From Phyllostachys edulis (Eukaryota; Streptophyta; Magnoliopsida; Poales; Poaceae), in assembly GCA_036346405.1 (NCBI GenBank), contig CM070559.1, forward strand, positions 42,163,518-42,227,517: DNA of 64,000 bases, in the 5' to 3' direction. Below, piece after piece: positions 23,049 through 34,172 of this stretch. A model generated the notes under the pieces. The model was given only the letters and a program-made list of their open reading frames with translations. It did no database searches and was not told the origin of the DNA. Within the stretch, counting starts at the first letter, position 1; each line of letters starts with the position of its first letter. Made by a program: the position numbers and the translations under genes.

Positions 23049-23685
23049 ATGTCGTGCTCCCACCTCTGCACCGCCTGGTCCTCCTCCTCCTTCGCCCTTG
23101 CCAGCACCTCCACCCGCCGTTGCTCCTCCATGGCCACCCCATGGCATGCACCTCATGGTGTGGTGCTCCCTCCAAGAATCAAGATCGAATCGGTTGGCAA
23201 CACACAGAAGATCACGGAGGCCATGAAGCTGGTGGTCACCGCCAAAGTCCAATGCGCGCAGGAGGTGGTGGTCTCCTCCTGCCCCTTCTCAAAGGCCCTG
23301 GTGGAGGTGCTCTCCAACATGAACCAGGAGATCCAGACGGAGGACGTCGACCTACCCCTCACCCGCGTCTGCTTCGCCAAGCGTGTCGCCCTCGTCGTCC
23401 TCACTGGCGAGCACAGCCTTTGCTGCAGCTTCAACAACAACGTGCTCAAGAAGGCAGACACCCGCATCGATGAGCTCAAGCAGCTGGGCCTCGACTACAC
23501 TGTCAACAACATCAAGAAGAAGGGCAACGCCTACTACTAACACCGCCCCTACATCCCCAACGAGCGCCTCATGGATGTCAACGGCATCCCCACCGTGAAG
23601 GACTTGTAGGCCATCTACGACCTCGTCTACTCCCTCTTCGTCGCCGAGGAGGTCGACAAGATCGAGCTGCTATACTCCAAGTTTG
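23049..23685 (+). pseudogene. Truncated copy of chloroplast ATP synthase gamma subunit gene
   Basis: Translation from ATG 23049 gives a serine/threonine-rich plastid-transit-like N-terminus. It then gives the conserved gamma-subunit start (RIKIESVGNTQKITEAMKLV), the SFNNNVLKKADTRIDELKQLG segment, and after a TAA at 23538-23540 continues in the same frame with RPYIPNERLMDVNG and IYDLVYSLFVAEEVDKIELLY. A second in-frame stop (TAG) lies at about 23607. The product normally forms the rotor stalk of the thylakoid CF1 ATPase and is about 360 residues; this copy stops roughly two thirds of the way and lacks the redox-regulatory and C-terminal helices. No introns interrupt it, which suggests derivation from processed mRNA, or capture of a single exon. 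It ends inside the hAT right arm. Substitutions at normally fixed residues and the stops show it is not functional as an ATPase subunit. Confidence 0.85.
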
Positions 23686-23787
23686 CCGAGCCGAGCCACC
23701 CTGCTGGCTTGTGCTCGAAACGAGCTGAGCCGATTGTTCAAACAAGCCTGGCTCATGCCGGCTCGGCTCGGCTCATTTCCAGCCCTA

Positions 23788-25051
23788 CCACCATGCCTCG
23801 AGCTGAACCGCCGCCTGCACGTAGCCCTGTGTGCTACCTCAACGACCCCGAATGGCCATCGCCGCCTGCATGTGGCCCCGCGTCTACCCGTGCACCACCG
23901 GCTCTCAAGGTCACGCCCATCGCACCATGCTGATGCCAGAGAACGCCAGAAGCCGCCACGCCCGCGCCAGAAGGCCCACCACCCCCTGTGCCATGCCCAA
24001 ATGCATGCACCGCCATAGCGCCGCACCTCCCGCCTTGATGTCCACATGGTCGGCACTCGAAAGTGTCGCCACCTCGCCGCCGCGCTCACGGCTGCCGCCT
24101 CGCAATGACCAAGCTGCACCGCACTAGCGTGAGATGGTAGAGCAGCCATTCCGCGTCTATGCCGGAAGCCGCCGCCCGCTCATTGTGCCGCCACCCACAC
24201 AGCCTCCTCTCAGCCGCCGAGCACGCACGCGCCAAAGTGCTACGGGCCCACGTTGCCCGCTTAAATGCGAGCCGTCGCGCTTCGATAGGCCGACGGTCGC
24301 CCGCTCTTGAAGAAACCGCCCCGCACGGGCTCCATGCCATGTGCTTACCGCTAGTCGCCCGCACGCGCCACAGCCCCCCTCCCCACACACGCCAGTCACC
24401 TCCTCGTGGTGCCCTCTTGAAGCTGTCGCCACCTCGGGGATAGGGTTGGCGAAACCCTACCCCCTGCGCCGGCTTTTGAAAACGGCCATCTTGGGCCAGT
24501 TTTGGACCGAGAAAGAAAGGCCGGGCAAAAGTGGCCCAAAACCGGGCCGAAATAATGGTTCGGCCGAAAGAAAGAAAAAAAAAAGTCGACGAAAAGGGAA
24601 AATCCCAATTTTTCAAAAAGGCCCTCGAAATTGCTGAAAATTGTGCGCAAATTTTCTTCGGAATTGATATGTCGCGTTTAAACCCTTGGAAATTGCAGAG
24701 TCCATCGAAAATTCTTTTTCCAACAGAAAAGGCCCTCGGGAATTCAAACTTTTGCATATTTTTTTAGCACTTGAAGCATGTTTAACTTTTTGTTTATTTC
24801 TATGCAATTTATTTACTGTATTTGCTGTTTTGATTATCTTTGATTGTTGATATTGCTTTTAATCACTGAAAATAGTAGTAGATCATGAAAAATGCATAGG
24901 AAATATGGGATCATGAACCGGGAGTTCGAAGAATATTATGAGAATTTTGCAACTATTTTACACAAATTACCAGCAATAATCTTATAAACTCTTTGCATAA
25001 ATATGAAGATGATTGGTATCACGAACCAGGAGTTCAAAGAATTGACCCAAC
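23788..25051 (+). other. Degraded Copia leader / gag 5' region
   Basis: This stretch lies between the hAT-like element and the Angela LTR and should contain the Copia untranslated leader and the start of gag. The first 700 bp is GC-rich and open in many frames on both strands, with no recognisable domain. From about 24780 it is AT-rich. A short piece just before 25051 resembles the gag region that continues at 27374. A GAACCGGGAGTTCGAAGAAT-like word is repeated at about 24915 and 25024. Confidence 0.4.
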
Positions 25052-27368
25052 TGTTGGAAATATGCTCTAGAGGCAATCATAGAGATGATTATATTTCGTT
25101 ATGTTCATAATATTGGATAGTATGTTATCTTGTTCTTGGAATAATATCATTAATATTTATTATCAAGTATGTGACTTGATTGTGAAACTCTACATTTCTG
25201 CGATTATTATTCTTAAACGTTCCCTAGTCGGAAACATATGAGAACACATATGAATAGACTAGCATATGTATTGGTTGATGACTATGTTTCACAGGTCATG
25301 GATATGGAGATATCAAACCAATAATATGGACACATGTTAGAGAACATGGTATTGGATTAGACCCACCTTGAGACACTATTGAGATTGTTATGATTCTATG
25401 TGTCGTTAGTTGGTCTCAAACAACGATGATGTATAATCCTTAGACATGAGATCAACATAGTTTTCTACATGTGTAATTGCACTCTTAGGGGTTGCTAATC
25501 GCTACTCGTAACTGGGTAGTTATAAAGGTAGCTTTCGGGTATGCTATAAAACATGCGGAGGAATGTGACTAGTCGGATATGGGATTTGCCCCTCCTAACA
25601 TAACATGAGAGATGTCTCTGGGCCCCTCGTTGTGGTCGAATAAAAATAAGTGCATGGCCATGCCACTAGTGGTCGAAGTGTTAGACTACGTGAAGTTATC
25701 CGACACTCGATCGAGAAAGTTGACGAGGATTAAAACTTCTGTGTATTATTTTAATACGCAATAAGAGACCATATGTCTTCATGGTCGTAACCCGTAAGGC
25801 TAACGACTTCACTGGTCATGAGGATTCCAGAGGTTACATAAGGGTACCCTGGTCGGACAAGGTCCTGTACCTAGTCTCCGACCAGGGAGCTGCTCGGAAA
25901 AGCTATGAACTGCTATATATAACAGATCCCAACTATGTTTCATACCGTGCGATGAATATAGCCTGTGTTGTATACTCCATATCACACGGTAACATAGTCT
26001 TAAAGACACTGACAACAAACTCTATACGGTTAAGTGTCTCTGAGACACTTAACCATAGAGCAGTTAGCACGTTGTTAACTGACGTCTCGCCCCGACCAGT
26101 CGCAACGCTTCACCAGGGATGCCTTCTCCCAGAGTAACTGCCACCGCTTGGGAAGTTATTTAAGAGTGGAGCGCAGAAGACCAAAGGGTGATCAAATGGG
26201 ATACAACAAACAAATCGAACACAGCGAGTGTGGCGATCAGAGACAAGCAAGACAGCATTGTTAGATTATAGCATAGCAATCTCCGCATTCAGTGTAATTA
26301 GGGGTAGTCCCTAGTCGGGTCATATGCACCCCCTGTAAATCCAGTTCATATCAATAAAGAGCGGCCCCATTCTCTCCCAGGAAATATCACGTCATTTTCC
26401 ACTTTTATTTCGTAAGATCGACGACTCGATCGTCGACAAAAGTATTGAACAGTCCATGGATGACACAACAACTCACCTGGAGTTCAACCAGATATCATGA
26501 GGCAATGGAAGAATACACGAGAAGATATTTCAGTTCGATCAGATACAGACTAGTCGTATGAAAATACGAGCTGGTCGTAGGCTGGTCGAACATGGTCACT
26601 AAGTGGTCGAAACCTGGTCGTAAGAAGTCACGAATTGGTCGAGGCCAAATATGAACTGGTCGTATAGAGATACAAGCTGGTTGTTAGTGATATGGACCTG
26701 ATCGTAGATCATATTGCATTAAGGTTCGTCCGATATATTCTATGTGTGTTTGGGAATCGTTATGTGCTGCTAGGTACCGGTAACGACTCGTGGTCGGAAA
26801 AGAGTTTTCGAGTCACAACCGATTACACATGAACCTATAGGGTCACACACATAAAGGGTTAGGATTAGATTTGGATGGTGATCCGAATTCTTGTAGGCCA
26901 CGAGTTCCTAATGGGCTTCATGCACGAGACCCATCATGGATGCATATATATAGAGGGGCGGTGGCATGGGGTGAATGATAATCTTTTGAAGAACTCCTTA
27001 AACCTTAACAGCCATGCCTTCCTCAATCATGTCGCCGGCGCTAGCATTCCAACGTGTGGTGTCCCTGCCCCATATGTGTGGATACCTTGGAGGTGTTGTT
27101 GCGAAGCATCAGCACTAGGACGATCTGCAACTCGTGACGATCTCAGGAGCAAGAGGAGAAGACGCGCGGCGATTACGACCACTACTGCATCAACTTGAAG
27201 ACGCGTGGCAAGTACAACTACGACCGCATCAACTCGCTACATCGACTCTACTTCCACTACGAATCGGCGCGTCTAGTGGTAATCTCGTGATCTATTACTA
27301 GCGGAGGTTCCTTGGTTGCGCGGTAGAATTTTTGTTTTGTGCTATCGTAGCCTACCCGTGTTCCCGCA
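25052..27368 (+). mobile_element. Angela-type Copia solo LTR, interrupted by a gypsy LTR
   Basis: The LTR starts TGTTGGAAATATGCTCTAGA and ends ...TTCCCGCA. It is flanked by CCAAC (25047-25051) and CCAGC (27369-27373), a target duplication with one change. It aligns throughout with the second copy at 48700-50280. Excluding the nested gypsy LTR plus its TSD it is about 1594 bp. It sits within the gag gene of the old Copia element, whose reading resumes directly after it. Confidence 0.8.
25721..26438 (+). mobile_element. Solo LTR of a Tat-like gypsy element, TSD AAAGT
   Basis: This 718-bp LTR runs from TGACGAGGATTAAAAC to GACTCGATCGTCGACA and is flanked by perfect AAAGT repeats (25716-25720 and 26439-26443). 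The related Angela LTR at about 49371-49385 shows the uninterrupted target GAGAAAGTATTGAAC, which is the empty site. The same LTR, somewhat diverged, closes the Tat fragment at 34173-34899. Confidence 0.9.
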
Positions 27369-27373
27369 CCAGC

Positions 27374-27905
27374 ATGGCCAGAATTTGTACCAGTCTTCAA
27401 CTCTGTGATAAGGTAATCACGGATGAGCAGAAGAATGAGAAGACTCCCTCTACCTTTCACCCGAATGTGATGCAATCCACACGCAATTATCGTCAAGATG
27501 GCTACAAGGAGTATGCCGAATTGATTGACATCATGCAAGCTGTGGAGGCTAAACATGATGTTCTAAGGAAGAACTAAATCTCACAGCCGCCTAGTAGCAA
27601 TATTGGCCATAAAGCCAATGCAAGCAGCTACAAGGTGAGGAATCCTCTCACAAAGGAGAGGGGCAAGAAGGGTAAGGTCGTGGGTCGCACGTTATTGATG
27701 TTTTACAGTTTAAGGGAAAGGGCAAAGAACAACATGTGATACACCTCGTCATTGCAGGTACAGAGGGTCCACAGCTATTAGTTGCACTCATGGATGTGGA
27801 CAGCCCTGTAGCAGCCCCCATCACCCCTCCTTTGGGCATTGCAGCGGCCGTAGCCGTAGTTGCCCATGAAGAGAAGATCACCATGGATCAGATTGAAGCA
27901 GAACA
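27374..27905 (+). pseudogene. Copia gag remnant
   Basis: After the Angela LTR the reading CTSLQLCDKVITDEQ, then KTPSTFHPN, YKEYAELIDIMQAVEAKHD follows the pattern of the retrotransposon gag (UBN2-type) domain in grass Copia elements. An in-frame stop at about 27575 ends the first part. The following 300 bp encodes a Lys/Gly-rich tail in broken frames. The 5' half of gag is separated by the inserted LTR. Gag would form the particle shell. This copy cannot be translated intact. Confidence 0.65.
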
Positions 27906-28028
27906 TTGAATTATTTTATTCTTTGAATAATGGTTGTAAGCTCTAGGAGAGCAAAGCATTAAATTCTTATTATGAGTCATGCAAAGCTTATTTTTCCATA
28001 TTTATAATAAAAAGTTATGTTCTGATAT

Positions 28029-28650
28029 ATGAAGTATTTTATTTATATGTTGCTTGCTTCCTGCTGCATATTAATAAAGTACCTTATATTAGAACACGTG
28101 TTGCGCCCTATGGAGGAAGTGTGCTTAGCTAATAGTGGCACAACAAATACCATCTTGAGAGAGACAAAATTATTTCAGTCGATCAGCAAGAATACTGGCA
28201 GTCTTACGACAATCGCGGGCAGTGATACTTGTATAATAGGCTTAGGAAGAGCCACAATTATACTCCCGATGGGCACAACTTTGGTCATTAAAGAAGCCTT
28301 GTTGTACCCAGAATCGACTAGAACTCTCAAGGATATTCGCACTAACGGTTTCCACGTAGAGACTGAAGAAGAGTATGGTAAGGAATACCTACTTATTACA
28401 AAGCGTGAAGATAGTGGAAAAAGAGTATTAGAACAACTTTCTTCATATGAAGCTGAGCTATACTACACTAATATTAAGGCACCCGCGGCCTATACTACCC
28501 TAAAAATCGTATTTAGAAGCTCTGAGCTTTTCTATCTATGGCATGATAGATTAGGCCATCCCGGTCTTAGAATAATGAGAAAGGTAATTAAAAATTCACA
28601 GGGACATAACATCAATCTAAAGAATTTCCCAAATCAGAAAGATTTAGTGT
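28029..28650 (+). pseudogene. Copia protease and pre-integrase fragment
   Basis: An open frame shows the Copia aspartic protease region (LANSGTTNTILRETK, IGLGRATIILPMG) and then the GAG-pre-integrase zinc region (FYLWHDRLGHPGLRIMRK). In the protease motif, the position normally occupied by the catalytic Asp reads Asn. The frame is cut at 28651 by the CACTA-type terminus, before the second half of the integrase zinc-binding motif. The polyprotein resumes at 34900. Family membership is clear; activity is not expected. Confidence 0.8.
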
Positions 28651-29060
28651 CACTACTACAAAAAGGCTAATACTGGACGCCTCATCACAGACAGTTGACC
28701 AAAACTATCTGTATTACATGCAATCATAGACAGTTTTGGTTTAGATATCGTCTGTGTTACTTGCTGCGCCAAAAACTGTCCGTGAAGAGGTAATATCACA
28801 GACGGTTCATGATGAAAACCGTTTGTGAAGTATCACATACGGTTCTTAACAATAACCGTCTGTGATATTTCAAAATATCACAGACGAATTCAACAAATAA
28901 CCGTCTATGATACTTCACAGATGGTTCTTAACACGAACCATCTATCATAATATCGCTACAGTCTGTGATATGACATCATATCATGGACGGTTCCATTGTG
29001 GAACCGTTTGTGATAAGTATCATTGATAGTTCCATAATAGAACCGTATGTGATAAGGCTC
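28651..29060 (+). mobile_element. CACTA transposon terminus with subterminal repeats
   Basis: CACTACTACAAAAA at 28651-28664 is the typical plant CACTA (En/Spm) terminal inverted repeat. It is followed over about 380 bp by alternating words such as CACAGACGGTT and AACCGTCTGTGAT in both orientations, the usual subterminal transposase-binding arrays. The matching right terminus (TTTTTGTAGTAGTG-like) was not found before the Tat sequence begins, so the element appears truncated. It interrupts the Copia integrase. Confidence 0.8.
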
Positions 29061-30360
29061 TTTATTAGTAGGAGCCCGCTAGGGTTTGTGCTCTAACTCA
29101 TCACTCCTCAGCGCCCTTACTCTCATTCGTTCCCCTCCCCACCCGAGTAACCCCATCGCCGCCCTTCTTCCCGTCGCCGATAATTGTGACACCACGGCTC
29201 ACTGCGCAAGACACTCGTACGATAAGAGTGTCTTGTGCAGTGTCACCGTCGTGCCACAACTACAGTGATGCTGCCTTCCCCTCTTCCTCCTCCCCCCAGC
29301 GTGCACGACCCCAGCTACCTCACCGACCTCCCCCGGCTACCTCTAGCTCCACTGACCTCAGCCTTGGCTACCTCACCACCGACACCGGTGATGTCGATCG
29401 AGGTAAGATAGATCTATTGGTTTGTGCTGATGGTATTCATGTGAACCGAGTTCAAATATGGGCTACCTTGTTGGTTGATGGTCGGTTTGGACACCCTTGG
29501 CCTTGCTGTCTTGCCCTCTGTGGCTGCTGGCTAGCTGGATGGATGGATGGATCTGGTGGTGGAGAATGGGGTTGTGTTCGGGTGTGACTGCTGGTATGTT
29601 CCTAAAGACATTTTTTGTTTTCGATACGTATGATGCAGGGTGTGTTGCTGAGAAAACACATTGATACAACCTTAAGAGGTGGCAATCTGAGGGGGGCAAT
29701 TTGGTTGCCTCCTGGAGAGGATCTTAACAAATGGTTGTCTGTTAATAGTAAGTCTATAATCACCATCTATTCTTAGGATAAATAACACCATGTAAGTGTT
29801 TCATGGATAGAGGTGAGTTTCTATAGGTTGCTGCTCTTATCTACTTGACATGAAAACCACAAATATTACTAGTTGTGTTCACTGATGAGATATGAAATGA
29901 ATCTCCAGGGACAATAGGATGAACTATATATGAATAATTTTGGAATCAAAGCTTATGAATCTATGGAATCAAAATCCCTTGCACACAATTTGCACATATG
30001 AATGTAAACGAACTTCTACATGGATAAAGGTGAGTTTCTACAGGTTGCTGCTCTTATCTGCTTTATAGATAGAGAGTTAACCATTAAGAAAACTCTTTTT
30101 TACATCCTAACATGGTATTGTCAACTTACCATATATTGTTATCTTATTACCATTCATGTTCTTTTTACAGATGTCTGAGTCTTAAATATTTGTTTCAACA
30201 TATTTTATATGTTTCACTGGACTTGTATTCAAGTATTATCCATGAACCACTCATATTCTAATTTCTTACAGCCATGCACTAACATGTTTTTTTTCTCTTT
30301 TGATAACCTAGATTCTCAATCCTTGTGAGAGTTTTCCAAATAGTGGTCATGCCCACTGGA
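29061..30360. other. Probable interior of the truncated CACTA element
   Basis: A C/T-rich leader-like stretch (29090-29400) is followed by AT-rich DNA with no recognised protein. It contains an imperfect hairpin (29200-29242). A segment with GATAAAGGTGAGTTTCTA..GGTTGCTGCTCTTATC is partly repeated (about 29808-29840 and 30020-30055). This could be captured host sequence or CACTA interior. Nothing more can be supported. Confidence 0.35.
29200..29242. repeat. Short inverted repeat (hairpin)
   Basis: CACTGCGCAAGACACTC (29200-29216) pairs with GAGTGTCTTGTGCAGTG (29226-29242) with one mismatch, around a 9-nt loop. Outer bases (GTGAC at 29186 and GTCAC at 29242-29246) could extend pairing after a bulge. 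Confidence 0.8.
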
Positions 30361-30788
30361 AGGAGCTTCCTAGCGACGGTCCTTTTCCTACGATCCTCGC
30401 TGCCAGTCAGACTTAAGCCTGAACACATTTCGCGAAGTGTCTTTCATGTCTTCAGTTCTTAGCATTTCTTCCGACCAGTTTTAGATACTATATATAAATA
30501 AGATTACTTGTCGTCCATTGCATACATTTTTTGCATAATTTCTTTTCTCATCAATGCAAGTCTATTTCTTCCTACCATATACTTTTTTGTTTGGTATTCC
30601 GATTATTACAAAATAGATCTATAACTAGTCGAAATCATACACTGGTTCCGACCAAATTGATTACCTAGTATTGCTACGATCAGTTTTATAATATCATCGA
30701 TATTTACTTCAAAATAATGGTTGAGACTTTACAGTTCTTTTTTCTTGGCTTACTGCTTTTATAGTAAGGTTCTCCTACTATAAATCAG

Positions 30789-30799
30789 TCGGGGGCTAG
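30789..30799 (+). promoter_or_regulatory. Second polypurine-tract-like copy
   Basis: TCGGGGGCTAG here is identical to the 11 bases preceding the 3' LTR (34161-34171). It lies just beyond the 3' end of the antisense gene. Duplicate polypurine tracts have been described in large Tat/Ogre elements; that this one functions is inference. Confidence 0.45.
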
Positions 30800-30921
30800 A
30801 GAATATATGAGTACTTTAAAAGTCAAAAGGATAAATAAAAGACTTTCTGATGGTAAAAAGGTAAGTTTTATACATTTCATAATTCTTATATTACAATGTT
30901 CTACTCCAGAATATCTCCAGA

Positions 30922-33877
30922 CTAATTGCTGCTTGATGGAGATCCGACTTCCATTTCATCTGTAACCTTGTTTCCGAGAGGTTTCATTTCCTCGAGAAGC
31001 TTGTTTGTATCTTCGGGCAAGTAGTTGAAGTCTTCTTCAACGGCTTGGAGATCAATGGAGGGGTCGGAAGCCTTCAGTTTTGCTAATGCAAAACTAACTC
31101 CACTGGTCACGCCTTCTTTCATAGTCTGGGCATAGTTCTCTCGAGTAGTCTTGAGCAGACCCTTGAGGTCTTCTAAAAGTTGGCCCAAATAGTTCATTTT
31201 CTCTGTTGGATCTCTTAAGGTAGGCAGACTTGATTCTGATCCCATATCAAAGATCATCTTATTAAGTGCATTAACTTTCCTGTCAAGGTTTTGCACAAGA
31301 GCTGCCTCCTTATTCTGCTCAAATTCTAGAGCCTTCTTTGCTCTATTCACCGCTTGATTTTCCTCTACACGAGTAAAACACATAGTAAGTAAACATGATT
31401 AGAAGAGATGATATGCTGGTCAAGTTTACGACCAATTATCTTCAATCTTCTTTTCAAGAGTCTCAACGACTCCCTTGTACCTAGTCGTCACGTATGCAAT
31501 CGACCGGTCCTTAGCTTGGCATTCTTCCTCAAGCTTGGTTATTCTGGCTTTATCAGCCACGACCAATTCTTTTATTTTCTCTAAATCTATCAAATATAAT
31601 AAGGGAGAATAATTAAATAAAAGAACAAAGTATTGAAAAAGAAAAGTTAAGGAGAAAGTTCTTACTTTCCAATTCGGAGTGTCTTTGCTCCAGGAACTTT
31701 ATTCGCTGGGTCAGTTCTCCGACCATAGCAAAATTCTCGACCATGTGCTACAAAAATAGCATTCTTCTTTAAGTTTTCTATAAACTTTTAAAGAGAAGCT
31801 ATGAATCTGGTCGTAGATACTTACCTGAATTGCCACATCATTATAATCGGCAAAAATGGTATCAAGACCTATTTTGGCTTGATGGTCCGATATTCTTCCC
31901 CATACCTCGTCAAGCTCCTTATCCTCGATAAATCGGGGGCGAAAAGGGAACTTGTTAGGTTGAGAAGGATTACCAACAGAGGTCGGGACCTATTGAGGGC
32001 CTTTAGGGGCATCTACCTCCACAGAAGGAGTTAGAATCACTACTAGATCCTGAACGACCGCCAGCACCGGCACCTGCTCAGGGGCTTCCTCGACCACTTT
32101 ATCCTCAGGAACTTTGTCCTGAGAAGTGCTTTGGACGAGGACTTTCTCGGGTGCCTGAACCTCAGGAACATTTTGATCGGAAATGACCGAAACACCAGAA
32201 GATCTGTACAAAACGAAGAAAGAAAGCTCAAAACTCTAAATAATCAAAAACTATTAAAGGTATGCACTCATACGACTCTTTCATTTGTACATACCTAGTT
32301 GATTTTTTGGTTTTGACCTTGAAACGCGATGGAATAAATTCCGTACCGCTAGTCTTCCTCTTCTTCTCAACCAATTTCACCGGCTCTGGGCTGGTAGGGT
32401 TGGTTAAACCCCTCACATCCTCCAACATGAGGTCGGAAGCGATATTCTCGACTAGTTGGTCGAGGATAGCGTCCTGAACCATCGGGTTGGAGGGTGTGGT
32501 TTCATCGACCTCTAGATCAATTGTTTCAATAACAACTGTTAGGTCGTGAACGACCACTCTAGGGTCTATGACTTCCATAGCTCTGCTCTGCGGACCTTTG
32601 GTCTTTTTCACCTAAGTCAAAAAACAAGTTTGGTTAGGTGATGGAATTTTCTATCTAAGTATATATCTTCTTTCAAATGCTCTTTTACCTCGGGATAATA
32701 ATCTTCTTCCAGTGCCTTCGGGCCGGAATCGGTCGGAACCACGGTAGGATTATGATCCTCACCGGATTGTATGACTTTCAGTCCGACTGCCTACAAAATT
32801 GGAGCAAGATCAATAAACTGATCGGAGGATATATGTATATATGATAAAGAACAATTGATTATCTACCTTAAGTCTCACCAGTCTCTCTTCAGCAGAGACT
32901 ATCGCCAATATATTGAAATGCAATTTCTCGCTAGGCTCTCCCAAGACAGATCATTCTCGATCCGCCCACGATCTCGTCAGGAGAAAGGGCTTCAAAAAGG
33001 ATAGAAGAGATTTAAGGTTTTACGATAATCAGTTAATAAGTTATACTAGTCGGAGCTTCTTTCAAGGGCTTACCATCTCGTGAGTCCGTGATTGCTTCAT
33101 CACGACCAATGAACGAGTAGGGATTGAGTTCGGAGTTTCAGAGGACTAATTCGGCGCATGGTGAAATCCCTCACCACATGCCAGGAAGTTAAGCCCTTGA
33201 TCCTTAGATCTTGAATGGCATCCATGCATCTCTCAACCATCCCTGTTTTCTCCACAGTCCCCCTCCACTTGGGATTCTCGTTCGCCCTAATTCCGGCGAA
33301 GTAGAGGCTGTCGTCCTTCATGACTGCCATGTAAAACCAGTTCTTTTTCCATGACGACCACGATGACTTCGAATACATTTGGATGTACTCGTTGGCCTTC
33401 CCATCATGAAGGCGCAGCATGCATTCTCCAGGAGCCGTCGTGGATCCTTCCTGACATCGCCATCCGATAGAAATACCTGAAGAGCTTCAAGTTTGGTTGC
33501 ACTCCTAGGTACGCCTCACACAGGTAGGCAAAGATACTAACATTGGCGATAGAATATGGGGCCAAATTCACCAACTCCACCCCGTAGTACTCCAAAACAC
33601 GGGGGAGGAATGTGTGCACCAGCACCCTTAGCTCGCACTCGATGTAGGCGAGGAAAACTGGGATTTTCCCATCTTCGCGGCTCAGAAAGTGCTCTCCGGC
33701 CGCTGACCTCCACTTAATCAAATTGTTGTCCGAGAGCATTCCGATCTTCTCCAACGCCTCAAGCTTCTTCTCACTTAGATCCGAAGCCATCCACTTTGTG
33801 ATTTGCTCCGACGTGGTGAAATTTCTCAAATGGATTAGTAGTGGTCGGAGGAGGCTTTGAGGTCGGAAAGACAACAA
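30922..33877 (-). pseudogene. Antisense accessory gene of the Tat element (Transposase_28-like)
   Basis: Read on the minus strand, the first part (33877 to about 33100) encodes the plant 'putative gypsy-type transposon' domain. Recognisable parts are HFLSREDGKIPVFLAYIECE, VHTFLPRVLEYYGVELVNLA, FAYLCEAYLGVQPNLKLF and, after a frameshift near 33420, WKKNWFYM. Later segments look like exons of a long coiled-coil tail: 32611-32228 (acidic, ending in a basic stretch), about 31590-31432, and 31383-30922 (Lys/Glu-rich, ending MEVGSPSSSN). The last segment begins after an acceptor-like GTGTAG. Stops and frame changes between them indicate introns plus decay. Such proteins occur in grasses only in association with retroelements; their role is unknown. 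No catalytic motif is visible. Confidence 0.6.
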
Positions 33878-34160
33878 AAGGTCGGAAAGATTTTCTTGAC
33901 AAGGAACTGAAGGGGATTGAAAAAAGATCTGAGAGCGTAAAAACTCTAAAGCCCAGCAATGGGGATTTTATAGTTTCAGATCTTTAACTGCAATTGGGAG
34001 CAATCTAAAGTCCAACGGACAGAAAAATTCTTCGGTTCTTAAGGCAAGTTCTCAACTTTAAAGTGAACAATGGCCACCTCGTATGTCACGATATTAAATG
34101 AGGGTCTGCTCGATACGACTTCGTCGAAGAAGGTGTTCACATGAGCTGTTCATTTAAAGT

Positions 34161-34172
34161 TCGGGGGCTAGC
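34161..34172 (+). promoter_or_regulatory. Polypurine tract of the Tat element
   Basis: TCGGGGGCTAGC directly abuts the TGACGAGG start of the right LTR, the position where plus-strand DNA synthesis is primed. Its location fixes the element's orientation as plus, opposite to the accessory gene. Confidence 0.6.

Larger units (their letters stand above)
20826..23787. mobile_element. hAT-like TIR element carrying an ATPC copy and a nested LTR
   Basis: Perfect 12-bp terminal inverted repeats, TAGGGCTGGAAA (20826-20837) and TTTCCAGCCCTA (23776-23787), enclose both subterminal regions. These are dense in GAGCCGAGCC, GGCTCGGCT and GAGCTC words (20840-20910, 22766-22850 and 23685-23775). Flanking 8-mers are CCAGCCAT and CCACCATG, nearly the same if one base was lost, as expected for an 8-bp hAT duplication. 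Removing the reversed SIRE LTR leaves about 1.1 kb. No transposase is present. The interior between the GAGCC-rich arms is a stretch of host coding sequence, the chloroplast ATP synthase gamma subunit, which runs straight into the right arm at about 23685. The superfamily call rests on TIR sequence and TSD length. Confidence 0.65.

Noticed and set aside
24086..24757. 223-codon minus-strand ORF
   Set aside because: No domain recognised, open in other frames too, and lies in the Copia leader region; likely chance.
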